Positions 27,842 through 34,428 of a DNA stretch of 34,428 nt are shown here, piece by piece (the first letter of the stretch is position 1; each line of letters starts with the position of its first letter). This DNA is from Paracoccus binzhouensis. GTDB lineage: Bacteria; Pseudomonadota; Alphaproteobacteria; Rhodobacterales; Rhodobacteraceae. The stretch is taken from NCBI RefSeq assembly GCF_016446475.1, contig NZ_JAEHFP010000039.1:1-34428 (forward strand). Direction: 5' to 3'. The position numbers were made by a program, and so were the translations under genes. Below the pieces are notes generated by a model that ran no database searches, was not told where the DNA came from, and saw only the letters and a list, made by a program, of their open reading frames with translations.

Positions 27842-29764
27842 TCAGGCGCGTTTGGCCAGCGCCACGCCAAGGACGTCCAGCACCTTGGCCTCGATGTCTT
27901 GGGCGGACATGCGGGCGTCGCGATACATGGCCTCGGGGCTGGCATGATCGATGAATGTATCGGGCAGGACCATCTGACGGAAGCGCAGACCGCCGTCGAA
28001 AACCCCTTCATCGGCAAGAAGTTGCGCGACGAGCGACCCGAAGCCGCCGACCGCGCCCTCCTCGATGGTGATCAGCGCCTCATGCGTGCGCGCGAGGCGC
28101 AGGATCAGCTCGCGGTCGAGGGGCTTGGCGAAGCGGGCATCGACCACGGTGGGCGTGATGCCGCGCGCCAGCAGCGCCTCGCGCGCGCGCATGACTTCGG
28201 CCAGGCGGGTGCCCAGCGACAGGATGGCGACGCGCTTGCCCTCGGCGATCACGCGGGCCTTGCCGATCTCCAGCGGCTGGCCGCGCTCGGGCATCTCCAC
28301 GCCCATGCCCTCGCCCCTGGGATAGCGGAAGGCGATGGGGCCTTCGTCATGGGCCGCGGCGGTGGCGACCATATGCGCCAACTCCGCCTCGTCGGCGGCG
28401 GCCATGACCACGAAGCCGGGCAGGTTGGCCAGGAAGGCAATGTCATAGGCCCCGGCATGGGTCGCGCCATCGGCGCCGACCAGACCGGCGCGGTCGATGG
28501 CGAAGCGGACCGGCAGGCGCTGGATCGCCACGTCATGCACCACCTGGTCGTAGCCGCGCTGCAGGAAGGTCGAATAGAGCGCGCAGAAGGGCTTCATCCC
28601 CCCCGCCGCCAGCCCGGCGGCAAAGGTCACCGCATGCTGCTCGGCAATGCCCACGTCGAAGCAGCGGCGCGGAAAGCGCTCGGCGAACAGGTTCAGCCCG
28701 GTGCCGTCCGGCATGGCGGCGGTGACGGCGACGATCTTGTCGTCGCGGCTGGCCTGATCGACCAGGGCCCGGGCAAAGACCGAGGTATAGCTGGGTGCGT
28801 TCGACTTGGCCTTGGCCTGCGTTCCGGTCGCCACGTCGAATTTCGCCGTGGCATGGCCCTTGTCGGCGGCGCGCTCGGCCGGGCCGTAGCCCTTGCCCTT
28901 GCGGGTCACGGCATGGATCAGCACCGGCCCGTCGGCCCGCGCCTTGACCGTGCGCAGAAGCGGCAGAAGCTGGTCAAGGTCGTGGCCGTCGACCGGGCCG
29001 ATATAGAAAAAGCCCAGCTCCTCGAAGAGGGTGCCGCCGACGGTCATGCCCTTGAGCATCTCCTTGGCCCGTCGCGCCCCCTCTTGCAGCGAGGGCGGCA
29101 GGAAGCCCACGGCGCCCTTGGCCACGGCCTTCAGGTCCTGGAACGGCCCCTCGGCGTAAAGCCGGGTCAGATAGCGCGACAGCGCCCCGGTGGGCGGCGC
29201 GATGGACATCTCGTTGTCGTTCAGCACCACGAACAACCGCTTGTCCAGGTCGCCTGCGTTGTTCAGCGCCTCGAAGGCCATGCCCGCGCTCATCGCGCCG
29301 TCGCCGATCACCGCGATGGCGTCGCCCGGATCGCCGCCGAGTTCCCGTGCCATGGCGAAACCCAGCGCCGCGCTGATCGAGGTGGACGAATGCCCGGCCC
29401 CGAACGGATCATAGGGGCTTTCGGAACGCTTGGTGAAGCCGGAAAGGCCATTCTCCATCCGCAGCGTGCGGATGCGGTCGCGGCGCCCGGTCAGGATCTT
29501 GTGCGGATAGCACTGATGGCCGACATCCCAGATGATCTTGTCGCGCGGCGCGTCGAAGACCGCGTGCAGCGCCACGGTCAGCTCGACCACGCCCAGCCCG
29601 GCGCCCAGATGACCGCCGGTGACGGAAACGGCGCTGATCGTCTCGGCCCGCAATTCCTCGGCAAGTTGCCGCAATTCGCGGTCCGTCAGATCCTTGAGAT
29701 CGGACGGCACCCGCACCCGGTCCAGCAAGGGGGTCGAGGGGCGGTCGTTCTGGTCTTGGGTCAT
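27842..29764 (-). CDS. dxs: 1-deoxy-D-xylulose-5-phosphate synthase
   Basis: DXS makes DXP from pyruvate and glyceraldehyde 3-phosphate with thiamine diphosphate. It is the entry to the MEP pathway and supplies DXP for pyridoxal (pdxJ) and thiamine synthesis. The 640-residue protein has the conserved [10 protein letters not shown] (His52), [12 protein letters not shown] (79-90) and [15 protein letters not shown]. The ThDP motif begins GDGAMSAG (about 154) and ends in the LNDNEMSI Asn. The pyrimidine domain shows [16 protein letters not shown], and the C-terminal domain is present. I chose the ATG at 29764 because GAGAGGGG lies about 8 bases upstream; the frame from 29851 overlaps ispA. It follows ispA by 25 bases in the same operon. 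Confidence 0.97.
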   Translation of the reverse strand: MTQDQNDRPSTPLLDRVRVPSDLKDLTDRELRQLAEELRAETISAVSVTGGHLGAGLGVVELTVALHAVFDAPRDKIIWDVGHQCYPHKILTGRRDRIRTLRMENGLSGFTKRSESPYDPFGAGHSSTSISAALGFAMARELGGDPGDAIAVIGDGAMSAGMAFEALNNAGDLDKRLFVVLNDNEMSIAPPTGALSRYLTRLYAEGPFQDLKAVAKGAVGFLPPSLQEGARRAKEMLKGMTVGGTLFEELGFFYIGPVDGHDLDQLLPLLRTVKARADGPVLIHAVTRKGKGYGPAERAADKGHATAKFDVATGTQAKAKSNAPSYTSVFARALVDQASRDDKIVAVTAAMPDGTGLNLFAERFPRRCFDVGIAEQHAVTFAAGLAAGGMKPFCALYSTFLQRGYDQVVHDVAIQRLPVRFAIDRAGLVGADGATHAGAYDIAFLANLPGFVVMAAADEAELAHMVATAAAHDEGPIAFRYPRGEGMGVEMPERGQPLEIGKARVIAEGKRVAILSLGTRLAEVMRAREALLARGITPTVVDARFAKPLDRELILRLARTHEALITIEEGAVGGFGSLVAQLLADEGVFDGGLRFRQMVLPDTFIDHASPEAMYRDARMSAQDIEAKVLDVLGVALAKRA

Positions 29765-29789
29765 GGCTTGCCCCTCTCCGGGCGGGCTG

Positions 29790-30653
29790 TCAGGCGTCGC
29801 GTTCGATAACGAAACGCGCAAGCTGCCGCAAGTTTCCTGCATCCTCGCCATAGGGCTCCAGCGCCGATTCGGCGGCGCGGGCCAGCTTGCGGGCCTTGTC
29901 CTGCGCCCCTTCCAGACCCAGCAGCGACACGAAGGTCGCCTTGTTCGCCGCGCCGTCCTTGCGGGTGCGCTTGCCGGTCTCGGCCTCGTCGCCGGTCACG
30001 TCCAGGATGTCGTCCTGCATCTGGAAGGCCAGGCCCAGGTTGCGGGCATATTCCGCCAGCGGGCCGGGATCCTCGCCGGCCATGACCGCGCCGGCGGTGG
30101 CGGCGAACTGGATCAGCGCCCCGGTCTTGGCGCTTTGCAGCCGCTTGATGGCGACGATGTCCAGCGGCTCGATGGCGGTCTCGGCGGCGATGTCCAGCGC
30201 CTGACCCCAGACCATGCCGCGCCCGCCCACCGCTTCGGAAAAGCCGCGGATCAGCGCCAGCCGCATCTCGGCCGCGCCGATCTGCGGATCGGTCAGCAGG
30301 CCGAAGGCCAGGCTTTGCAGCGCGTCGCCGGCCAGGATGGCGGTCGCCTCGGACCATTGCACATGCACGGTGGGCAGGCCGCGGCGCAGGTCGTCGTCGT
30401 CCATCGACGGCAGGTCGTCATGGACCAGGCTATAGGCGTGCAGCGCCTCGACCGCGGTGGCGACCGGCAGCGATTCCCGGTCGCGCAAGCCGAACAGCCG
30501 CGCCGATTCCATCACCAGGAAGGCGCGGATGCGCTTGCCGCCGATGCAGGCATAGCGCATCGCATCGGCCAGCTCGCCCGAGGGCAGATTCGCCATGGCC
30601 TCTTCCAGCGCGGCCTGCACCTGCGCCTTCACGTCCTCGAGGCGGTCCTGCAT
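29790..30653 (-). CDS. ispA: polyprenyl diphosphate synthase (farnesyl diphosphate synthase type)
   Basis: IspA condenses isopentenyl diphosphate with allylic diphosphates to farnesyl diphosphate for quinones, carotenoids and undecaprenyl carriers. The 287-residue protein has GGKRIRAFL (38-46), the first Asp-rich motif [10 protein letters not shown] (79-88, with the two-residue insert of the eubacterial type) and the second motif DDILD (214-218). AYSLVHDD precedes the first motif, as in short-chain FPP synthases. Chain length (C15 versus C20) is not certain from sequence. The ATG at 30653 shares one base with the xseB stop (TGATG), so the two are coupled. Confidence 0.94.
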   Translation of the reverse strand: MQDRLEDVKAQVQAALEEAMANLPSGELADAMRYACIGGKRIRAFLVMESARLFGLRDRESLPVATAVEALHAYSLVHDDLPSMDDDDLRRGLPTVHVQWSEATAILAGDALQSLAFGLLTDPQIGAAEMRLALIRGFSEAVGGRGMVWGQALDIAAETAIEPLDIVAIKRLQSAKTGALIQFAATAGAVMAGEDPGPLAEYARNLGLAFQMQDDILDVTGDEAETGKRTRKDGAANKATFVSLLGLEGAQDKARKLARAAESALEPYGEDAGNLRQLARFVIERDA

Positions 30654-30889
30654 CACAGGCCCTCGACCGGGGCGGTCCCGCCGGGCTGGCCATTGGCGGC
30701 CAGGGTGATCTTTTCCACCCGCTCCTCGGCCTCGCGCAGGCGCTTGTCGCAATGCGCGCGCAAGGCCGCGCCGCGCTCGTAAAGCTTGATCGATTCCTCC
30801 AGCGTCGCCTCGCCGTGCTCCAGCCGGCCGACCGTCGCCTCAAGCTCTTTCATCGCCTCCTCGAAGGACATGTTCTCGATCTCGGTCAC
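30653..30889 (-). CDS. xseB: exodeoxyribonuclease VII small subunit
   Basis: XseB is the small subunit that, with XseA, degrades single-stranded DNA. The 78-residue helical protein carries the family core FEEAMKELEATVGRLEHGEATLEESIKLYERGAALRAHC in its first two-thirds, then a short tail. The start is GTG at 30889, overlapping the stop of the preceding gene as GTGA. An ATG at 30871 (starting MSFEEA) is the alternative. XseA is not in the window. The position next to ispA and dxs is very common in bacteria. The tail overlaps the start of ispA by one base. Confidence 0.95.
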   Translation of the reverse strand: MTEIENMSFEEAMKELEATVGRLEHGEATLEESIKLYERGAALRAHCDKRLREAEERVEKITLAANGQPGGTAPVEGL

Positions 30890-31803
30890 GCCGCAGTCTC
30901 CCTCAGCACATCGACATGGGCGCGCGCCGAGCGGCCCAGAGCGGCGAGATCATAGCCGCCTTCCAGCGCCGATACCACCGGGGCCGAACAGGTGGCCGCG
31001 GCGTCGCAGATCATCCGGGTGATGGCGGTGAAATCCGCCTCGTCCCAGGCCAGCGCCGCCAGCGGGTCGTCGGCATGGGCGTCGAACCCGGCCGAGACCA
31101 GCACCAGCTGCGGCCGCCAGGCCTCGACCCGGGCGCAGAGCTGCTGCCAGACGGCGCGGGCCTGCGCGCCGCCGCTGCCCGGTGCCAGCGGCACGTTCAC
31201 GACCTGCCCATGCGCGCCGCATTCGCCGGGCGCGCCGGTGCCCGGATAAAGCGGCACCTGATGGGTCGAGGCGAACAGCGCCCGCTTCTCCTCCCACAGC
31301 ACGTCCTGGGTGCCGTTGCCGTGATGCACGTCGAAGTCCAGCACCGCCACCCGGTCCAGCCCGTGATGGTCCAGCGCCCGCAGGGCGGCGATGGCGACCG
31401 AGGACAGGATGCAGAATCCCATGGCTTTCATGCGCTCGGCATGATGGCCCGGCGGGCGCATGGCGACGAAGGCATTGGGCGCCTCGCCGGCCAGCACTGC
31501 ATCGACCGCGGCGCAGACCCCGCCGACCGCATGGCGCGCCGCTGCCAGGCTGTCCGGCGACAGATAGGTGTCGGAATCGAGCATGGCCCAGCCCTCGGCC
31601 GGCGATTTCCGGCGCAGCCCGGACAGGTATTCCGGCGGATGGGCGCGCAGGATGTCCGCCTCGGCCGCTTCCGGTGCCTCGCGCCGGACCAGGTCGAGTC
31701 CCTCCAATGCGCCCAGGACAGCATCCAGCCGCGCCACCTGTTCGGGATGGCTGGGCGGCGTCACATGCGAGTGCCCCGAAGGATGCGTATAAAGCAAGGT
31801 CAT
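30886..31803 (-). CDS. histone deacetylase-family hydrolase
   Basis: A 305-residue zinc-dependent deacetylase of the arginase/deacetylase fold (acetoin utilisation/acetylpolyamine amidohydrolase relatives). The catalytic His pair is in MRPPGHHAE (H120, H121). Zinc ligands lie in LDFDVHHGNGTQ (D158, H160) and in VSAGFDAHADDP. The closing SALEGGYDLAALG holds the active-site Tyr. The substrate may be acetyl-polyamine or acetyl-lysine; sequence does not tell. I chose the ATG at 31803 because the family motif LYTHPSGHSH begins there and the upstream extension (to 31959) runs through a dispersed repeat. It heads an operon with xseB, ispA, dxs and the SH3 gene. Confidence 0.93.
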   Translation of the reverse strand: MTLLYTHPSGHSHVTPPSHPEQVARLDAVLGALEGLDLVRREAPEAAEADILRAHPPEYLSGLRRKSPAEGWAMLDSDTYLSPDSLAAARHAVGGVCAAVDAVLAGEAPNAFVAMRPPGHHAERMKAMGFCILSSVAIAALRALDHHGLDRVAVLDFDVHHGNGTQDVLWEEKRALFASTHQVPLYPGTGAPGECGAHGQVVNVPLAPGSGGAQARAVWQQLCARVEAWRPQLVLVSAGFDAHADDPLAALAWDEADFTAITRMICDAAATCSAPVVSALEGGYDLAALGRSARAHVDVLRETAA

Positions 31804-31896
31804 CGCCCCAAGGATTATGGGCAGCCCCGCAATACGGCAAGCCAATCTTGCGCGACCTGCCCGGCCCCATAGCGACGAGCCCGCCGGAAACCCCGT

Positions 31897-31948
31897 CTTT
31901 CTCCGTTCTACAAATACTCTCGGGGGTCCGGGGGCAGACAGCCCCCGG
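31897..31948 (+). repeat. dispersed CAAATACTC element, copy 7, with adjoining 8-bp GC hairpin
   Basis: CTTTCTCCGTTCTACAAATACTC (read as CTTTCT-CCGTTC-TACAAATACTC) at 31897-31919 is followed by CGGGGGT and a perfect 8-bp stem, CCGGGGGC (31928-31935) with GCCCCCGG (31941-31948) and a 5-base loop. It fills the 160-base gap between the mtaB stop (31964) and the start of the deacetylase gene. The hairpin could end mtaB transcription, but the minus strand after it is not T-rich. Confidence 0.6.
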
Positions 31949-31963
31949 CGCAACGGCAAGGGA

Positions 31964-33226
31964 TCAGGCCGTCAGCCGCTGCCCGTCATGGCCGGCGATG
32001 CGCAGCTCCATCAGCGTGCCCTCGGGCATGTCGCGGTCGAAGGCCACTTCGGTGAAATGCTCGGTGCGGCCCAGCCGCGGCCCCTCGGTCAGCACCATGC
32101 GCGTCTCTCCGACCTGCGCGGCCAGATGCCGGGCCAGCGCCGCATCGCCCGCAGCGCGCAGCCGGGCGGCGCGCTCCCTGATCGCCGGCCCCGGCACGCG
32201 CGGCATCCGTGCCGCCGGCGTGCCCTTCCTGGCCGAATAGGGGAAGACATGCAGGAAGGTCAGGCCGCAATCCTCGACCAGCTTCAGGCTGTTGTCGAAC
32301 ATCGCCTCGGTCTCGGTCGGGAAGCCGGCAATGATGTCGGCACCGAAGACGATTCCCGGCCGCAGCTTGCGGGCATCCTCGCAGAAGCGGATGGCGTCGT
32401 CGCGCAGGTGCCGGCGCTTCATCCGCTTCAGGATCATGTCGTCGCCGGCCTGAAGCGACAGGTGCAGATGCGGCATCAGCCGCGGCTCGCTGGCAATGGC
32501 CAGCATCAGGCTCTCGTCGGCCTCGATCGAATCGATCGAGCTGATCCGCAGCCGCGGCAGGTCCGGCACCAGCCGCAGGATGCGCATGACCAGGTCGCCC
32601 AGCCGCGGCGTTCCCGGCAGGTCGGCGCCCCACGAGGTCAGGTCCACCCCGGTCAGCACCACCTCGTTGAAGCCGCGATCCCGCAGCCGCTTGATCTGGT
32701 CCACGACCACGCCCGCCGGTACCGAACGCGAATTGCCGCGGCCATAGGGGATGATGCAGAAGGTGCAGCGGTGGTCGCAGCCGTTCTGCACCTGCACATA
32801 GGCGCGGTGCCGGCCGAAGCCGTCGATCAGGTGGCCGGCGGTTTCCCTGACCGACATGATGTCGTCGACCTGCACCCGCTCGGTCTCGCCGATCAGGTCG
32901 GGGGCCTGCATGGCGGCCCAGGTGGCGGGCTGCATCTTTTCGTGGTTGCCGATGACGCGGCTGACCTCGGCCATGGCGGCAAAGGTCTCGGGCTCGGTCT
33001 GCGCCGCGCAGCCCGTGACGATGACCGGGGCGCCGGGGTTCTCGCGCGCCAGCCGCCGGATCTCCTGCCGGGCCTTGCGCACCGCCTCGGCCGTCACCGC
33101 GCAGGTGTTCACGATCACCGCGCCCTGCAGCCCGGCGGCCTCGGCCATCTCGCGCATCGCCTCGGTCTCATAGGCGTTCAGCCGGCAGCCGAGGGTCGCG
33201 AACACGGGCGCCTTCAGGTCCTTCAT
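31964..33226 (-). CDS. mtaB: tRNA (N6-threonylcarbamoyladenosine(37)-C2)-methylthiotransferase
   Basis: MtaB is a radical-SAM enzyme that adds a methylthio group to t6A37 in tRNAs reading ANN codons. The 420-residue protein has an N-terminal UPF0004 domain with cluster cysteines C14, C42 and C73. The radical-SAM CxxxCxxC motif is at C150, C154 and C157 (NGCDHRCTFCIIPYGRG). The body contains GVDLTSWG and LHLSLQAGDDMILKRMKRR, and a short TRAM-like end follows. The size and the GVDLTSWGADL signature favour MtaB over MiaB or RimO. The ATG at 33226-33224 overlaps the dapF stop (ATGA). Confidence 0.94.
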   Translation of the reverse strand: MKDLKAPVFATLGCRLNAYETEAMREMAEAAGLQGAVIVNTCAVTAEAVRKARQEIRRLARENPGAPVIVTGCAAQTEPETFAAMAEVSRVIGNHEKMQPATWAAMQAPDLIGETERVQVDDIMSVRETAGHLIDGFGRHRAYVQVQNGCDHRCTFCIIPYGRGNSRSVPAGVVVDQIKRLRDRGFNEVVLTGVDLTSWGADLPGTPRLGDLVMRILRLVPDLPRLRISSIDSIEADESLMLAIASEPRLMPHLHLSLQAGDDMILKRMKRRHLRDDAIRFCEDARKLRPGIVFGADIIAGFPTETEAMFDNSLKLVEDCGLTFLHVFPYSARKGTPAARMPRVPGPAIRERAARLRAAGDAALARHLAAQVGETRMVLTEGPRLGRTEHFTEVAFDRDMPEGTLMELRIAGHDGQRLTA

Positions 33227-34050
33227 CCGCGCCAGACCCCGTCGAAGACATGCGCGGTCGGGCCGGTCATCCAGACCCCGTCCGCGCGCCAGTCGATTTC
33301 CAGTGTGCCGCCCGGCACATGCACCGTGACCCGCCGCCCGGTCAGCCCGCGCCGCGCCGCCGCGACCACCGCCGCGCAGGAGCACGAACCCGAGGCCAGC
33401 GTGACGCCGGTGCCGCGTTCCCAGATGCGCAGCACGATCTCGCTGTCCGAGACGACCTGCACGACCTCGACATTGGTGCGCTGCGGATAAAGCGGGTGAT
33501 GCTCATGCGCCGGGCCGAAGCGTTCCAGCTCTACCGCCGCCGCATCGGGGACGAAGAAGGTCATGTGCGGATTGCCCATGCCGGTCGCCACCGGATCGCC
33601 CACGATCGGCAGATGCAGGGTGTCGACATCCTCGGCCAGCGGAATCCGTTCCCAGTCGAGCACCGGCGCGCCCATGTTCACCCGCGTCAGCCGGTTCCCG
33701 GCATCCTCGGCCGCCAGCAGGGCATGGTCGGTCGCCAGCCGCAGCGCCGAGGCGCCGGTCTCGTCCATCAGGAAGCGGGCGACGCAGCGCGTGGCATTGC
33801 CGCAAGCGGCCGAGAGCGAGCCGTCGGCGTTGAAGAACACCAGCCGCGCATCGGCATTCTCGCCGGGCAGGATGACGGCCATCTGGTCGAAGCCGACGCC
33901 GCGATGGCGGTCGGCGATGGCGGCCACGGTCGCGGCATCCGGCAGCGCGCCGGTCCGGCGGCCGTCGATGACCACGAAGTCATTGCCGAGTCCATGCATC
34001 TTCATGAAGGGCAGAGGGGCGCTCTGGCCGGGGTTTCGCTGCTGTTCCAT
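33223..34050 (-). CDS. dapF: diaminopimelate epimerase
   Basis: DapF converts LL- to meso-diaminopimelate for lysine and peptidoglycan. The 275-residue protein has MKMHGLGNDFVVID near the start (16-29) and the first active-site cysteine C83 in SAACGNATRC. The late motif ASGSCSCAAV has the second catalytic cysteine at C225; this segment is usually written ACGSGACA in E. coli-type enzymes. Other core blocks (NMGAPVLDW, GNPHMTFFV, RTNVEVVQV, RIWERGTG) are intact. I chose the ATG at 34050; AGGAG lies 12-13 bases upstream, which is rather far, and an ATG at 34005 is possible. It is coupled to mtaB by a 4-base overlap. Confidence 0.94.
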   Translation of the reverse strand: MEQQRNPGQSAPLPFMKMHGLGNDFVVIDGRRTGALPDAATVAAIADRHRGVGFDQMAVILPGENADARLVFFNADGSLSAACGNATRCVARFLMDETGASALRLATDHALLAAEDAGNRLTRVNMGAPVLDWERIPLAEDVDTLHLPIVGDPVATGMGNPHMTFFVPDAAAVELERFGPAHEHHPLYPQRTNVEVVQVVSDSEIVLRIWERGTGVTLASGSCSCAAVVAAARRGLTGRRVTVHVPGGTLEIDWRADGVWMTGPTAHVFDGVWRG

Positions 34051-34104
34051 GGCGGTGACATACTCCTGCCGGAAAGATTCTGCCAGAGGCGGCAATTTTT
34101 CCGC

Positions 34105-34133
34105 TTGACCCTGTCAGCCGCCGACCGTAGTTA
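34105..34133 (+). promoter_or_regulatory. candidate promoter of tRNA-Lys
   Basis: TTGACC (34105-34110, five of six matches) is followed 17 bases later by TAGTTA (34128-34133), a poor -10 match. The tRNA 5' end is 15 bases downstream of this. The -35 and spacing are good; the -10 is weak. Confidence 0.45.
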
Positions 34134-34147
34134 GCCCCCCGTGCGAT

Positions 34148-34223
34148 GGGCCCGTAGCTCAGTTGGTAGAGCAACTGACTTTTAATCAGTGGGTCACAGG
34201 TTCGAATCCTGTCGGGCTCACCA
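34148..34223 (+). tRNA. tRNA-Lys(UUU)
   Basis: A 76-base tRNA with genome-encoded CCA. The acceptor stem GGGCCCG pairs with CGGGCTC (one G-T). The D arm is GCTC/GAGC and the anticodon stem ACTGA/TCAGT encloses the loop CTTTTAA, giving anticodon TTT at positions 34-36. The variable region is GGGTC. The T arm is ACAGG/CCTGT with loop TTCGAAT (34201-34207). All stems and lengths are canonical. It is oriented away from dapF. tRNA 3' ends are common integration sites, and the following sequence changes in character. Confidence 0.97.
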
Positions 34224-34303
34224 CTGAACCTCCTTACATGACAAGCGGTTAGACCAAACTGCCTGCGAGGCGATTTCGGCGCTAACAAACCCCTGGGGGA
34301 CAC

Positions 34304-34428
34304 ATGGGGGACAATTCGAAGCCGCTCAGGACTTCGGTAAGGGGTCGCCCCAGTCAAGCGGTTTTGCGCATAGGGGATGTGCCGCCGGAGCGCGCGGCCT
34401 TGTTCTTTGATCAAGTGATCTGCTTCCC
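34304..34428 (+). CDS. possible small ORF at the right edge, partial and unverified
   Basis: An open frame from ATG at 34304 runs off the window after 41 codons (visible start MGDNSKPLRTSVRGRPS). Its codons (AGG, GTA, AGT, ATA, TTG) differ from the strongly GC3-biased genes elsewhere. A GGGGGA block precedes it by 3 bases. TGGGGGACA occurs twice, 11 bases apart, at 34294-34302 and 34305-34313. No family is recognised; this could be non-coding sequence, or the beginning of an integrated element next to the tRNA. The 80 bases between the tRNA and this ATG show nothing else I can name. Confidence 0.2.
   Translation, partial: MGDNSKPLRTSVRGRPSQAVLRIGDVPPERAALFFDQVICF

Noticed and set aside
31804..31959. 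N-terminal extension of the deacetylase
   Set aside because: It reads through the dispersed repeat and has Arg/Pro-rich sequence unlike the family, which begins at the LYTHPSGHSH segment.
33980..34414. Minus-strand 144-residue open frame across the tRNA-Lys, containing RIRTCDPLIKSQ and LLYQLSYGP
   Set aside because: This peptide is the antisense translation of tRNA-Lys(UUU), a well-known spurious protein. The tRNA folds canonically and the frame also overlaps the dapF start.

Overview
The window is GC-rich, gene-dense chromosomal DNA from an alphaproteobacterium, most likely Paracoccus or a close member of the Rhodobacteraceae. This is an inference from protein character (DUF1491, the Rhodobacterales-type HU and GyrB, the pdxJ-acpS-lepB-rnc-era order), base composition and short dispersed CAAATACCC-type repeats. 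No database search was run. Nearly all of it is housekeeping sequence. No complete mobile element, phage or CRISPR array is visible, and no stretch over 300 bases lacks a gene.

Layout. (1) 1-858, minus strand: greA followed by a truncated small membrane protein. (2) 1132-9631, plus strand: ETF-quinone oxidoreductase, a secreted TPR protein, ispE, pdxJ, acpS, lepB, rnc, era and a DUF1491 protein, tightly packed and partly overlapping. (3) 9863-13216, plus strand: gyrB behind a good sigma-70-type promoter, then an outer-membrane beta-barrel protein ending in a strong intrinsic terminator. (4) 13301-18907, minus strand: a four-gene DNA-repair operon (exonuclease, ATP-dependent ligase, Lhr-Core helicase, PdeM phosphoesterase) in which each junction is a 4-base overlap. 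(5) 18938-23124: an Lrp/AsnC regulator divergent from an orphan class V aminotransferase/cysteine desulfurase-like enzyme, a WYL regulator divergent from a glutathione S-transferase, and a DMT exporter. (6) 23339-25274, minus strand: an HU-type protein and AMP nucleosidase. (7) 25372-27215, plus strand: a two-gene operon of a luciferase-like monooxygenase and a nucleotide-sugar-epimerase-like SDR. (8) 27212-31803, minus strand: histone-deacetylase-like hydrolase, xseB, ispA, dxs and an SH3-domain lipid/envelope-type protein. (9) 31964-34050, minus strand: dapF-mtaB. (10) 34148-34223: tRNA-Lys(UUU), followed by sequence of different codon character that runs off the window and may be the edge of an integrated element.

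How the genes fit together. ispE and dxs (MEP pathway) and ispA (prenyl elongation) serve isoprenoid and quinone synthesis, and ETF-QO feeds electrons into that quinone pool. era and rnc act in ribosome/RNA processing, acpS activates acyl carrier protein, and lepB matures exported proteins such as the TPR and barrel proteins. The four-gene operon matches the bacterial Lhr-MPE-Lig-Exo repair cassette.

The most unusual feature is a family of about 20-bp elements (core CCGTTTTCCAAATACCC) found seven times, in both orientations. Six are between genes. One lies in frame inside the Lhr helicase gene, where it appears to add about a dozen residues. Two form an inverted pair able to fold into a long hairpin.
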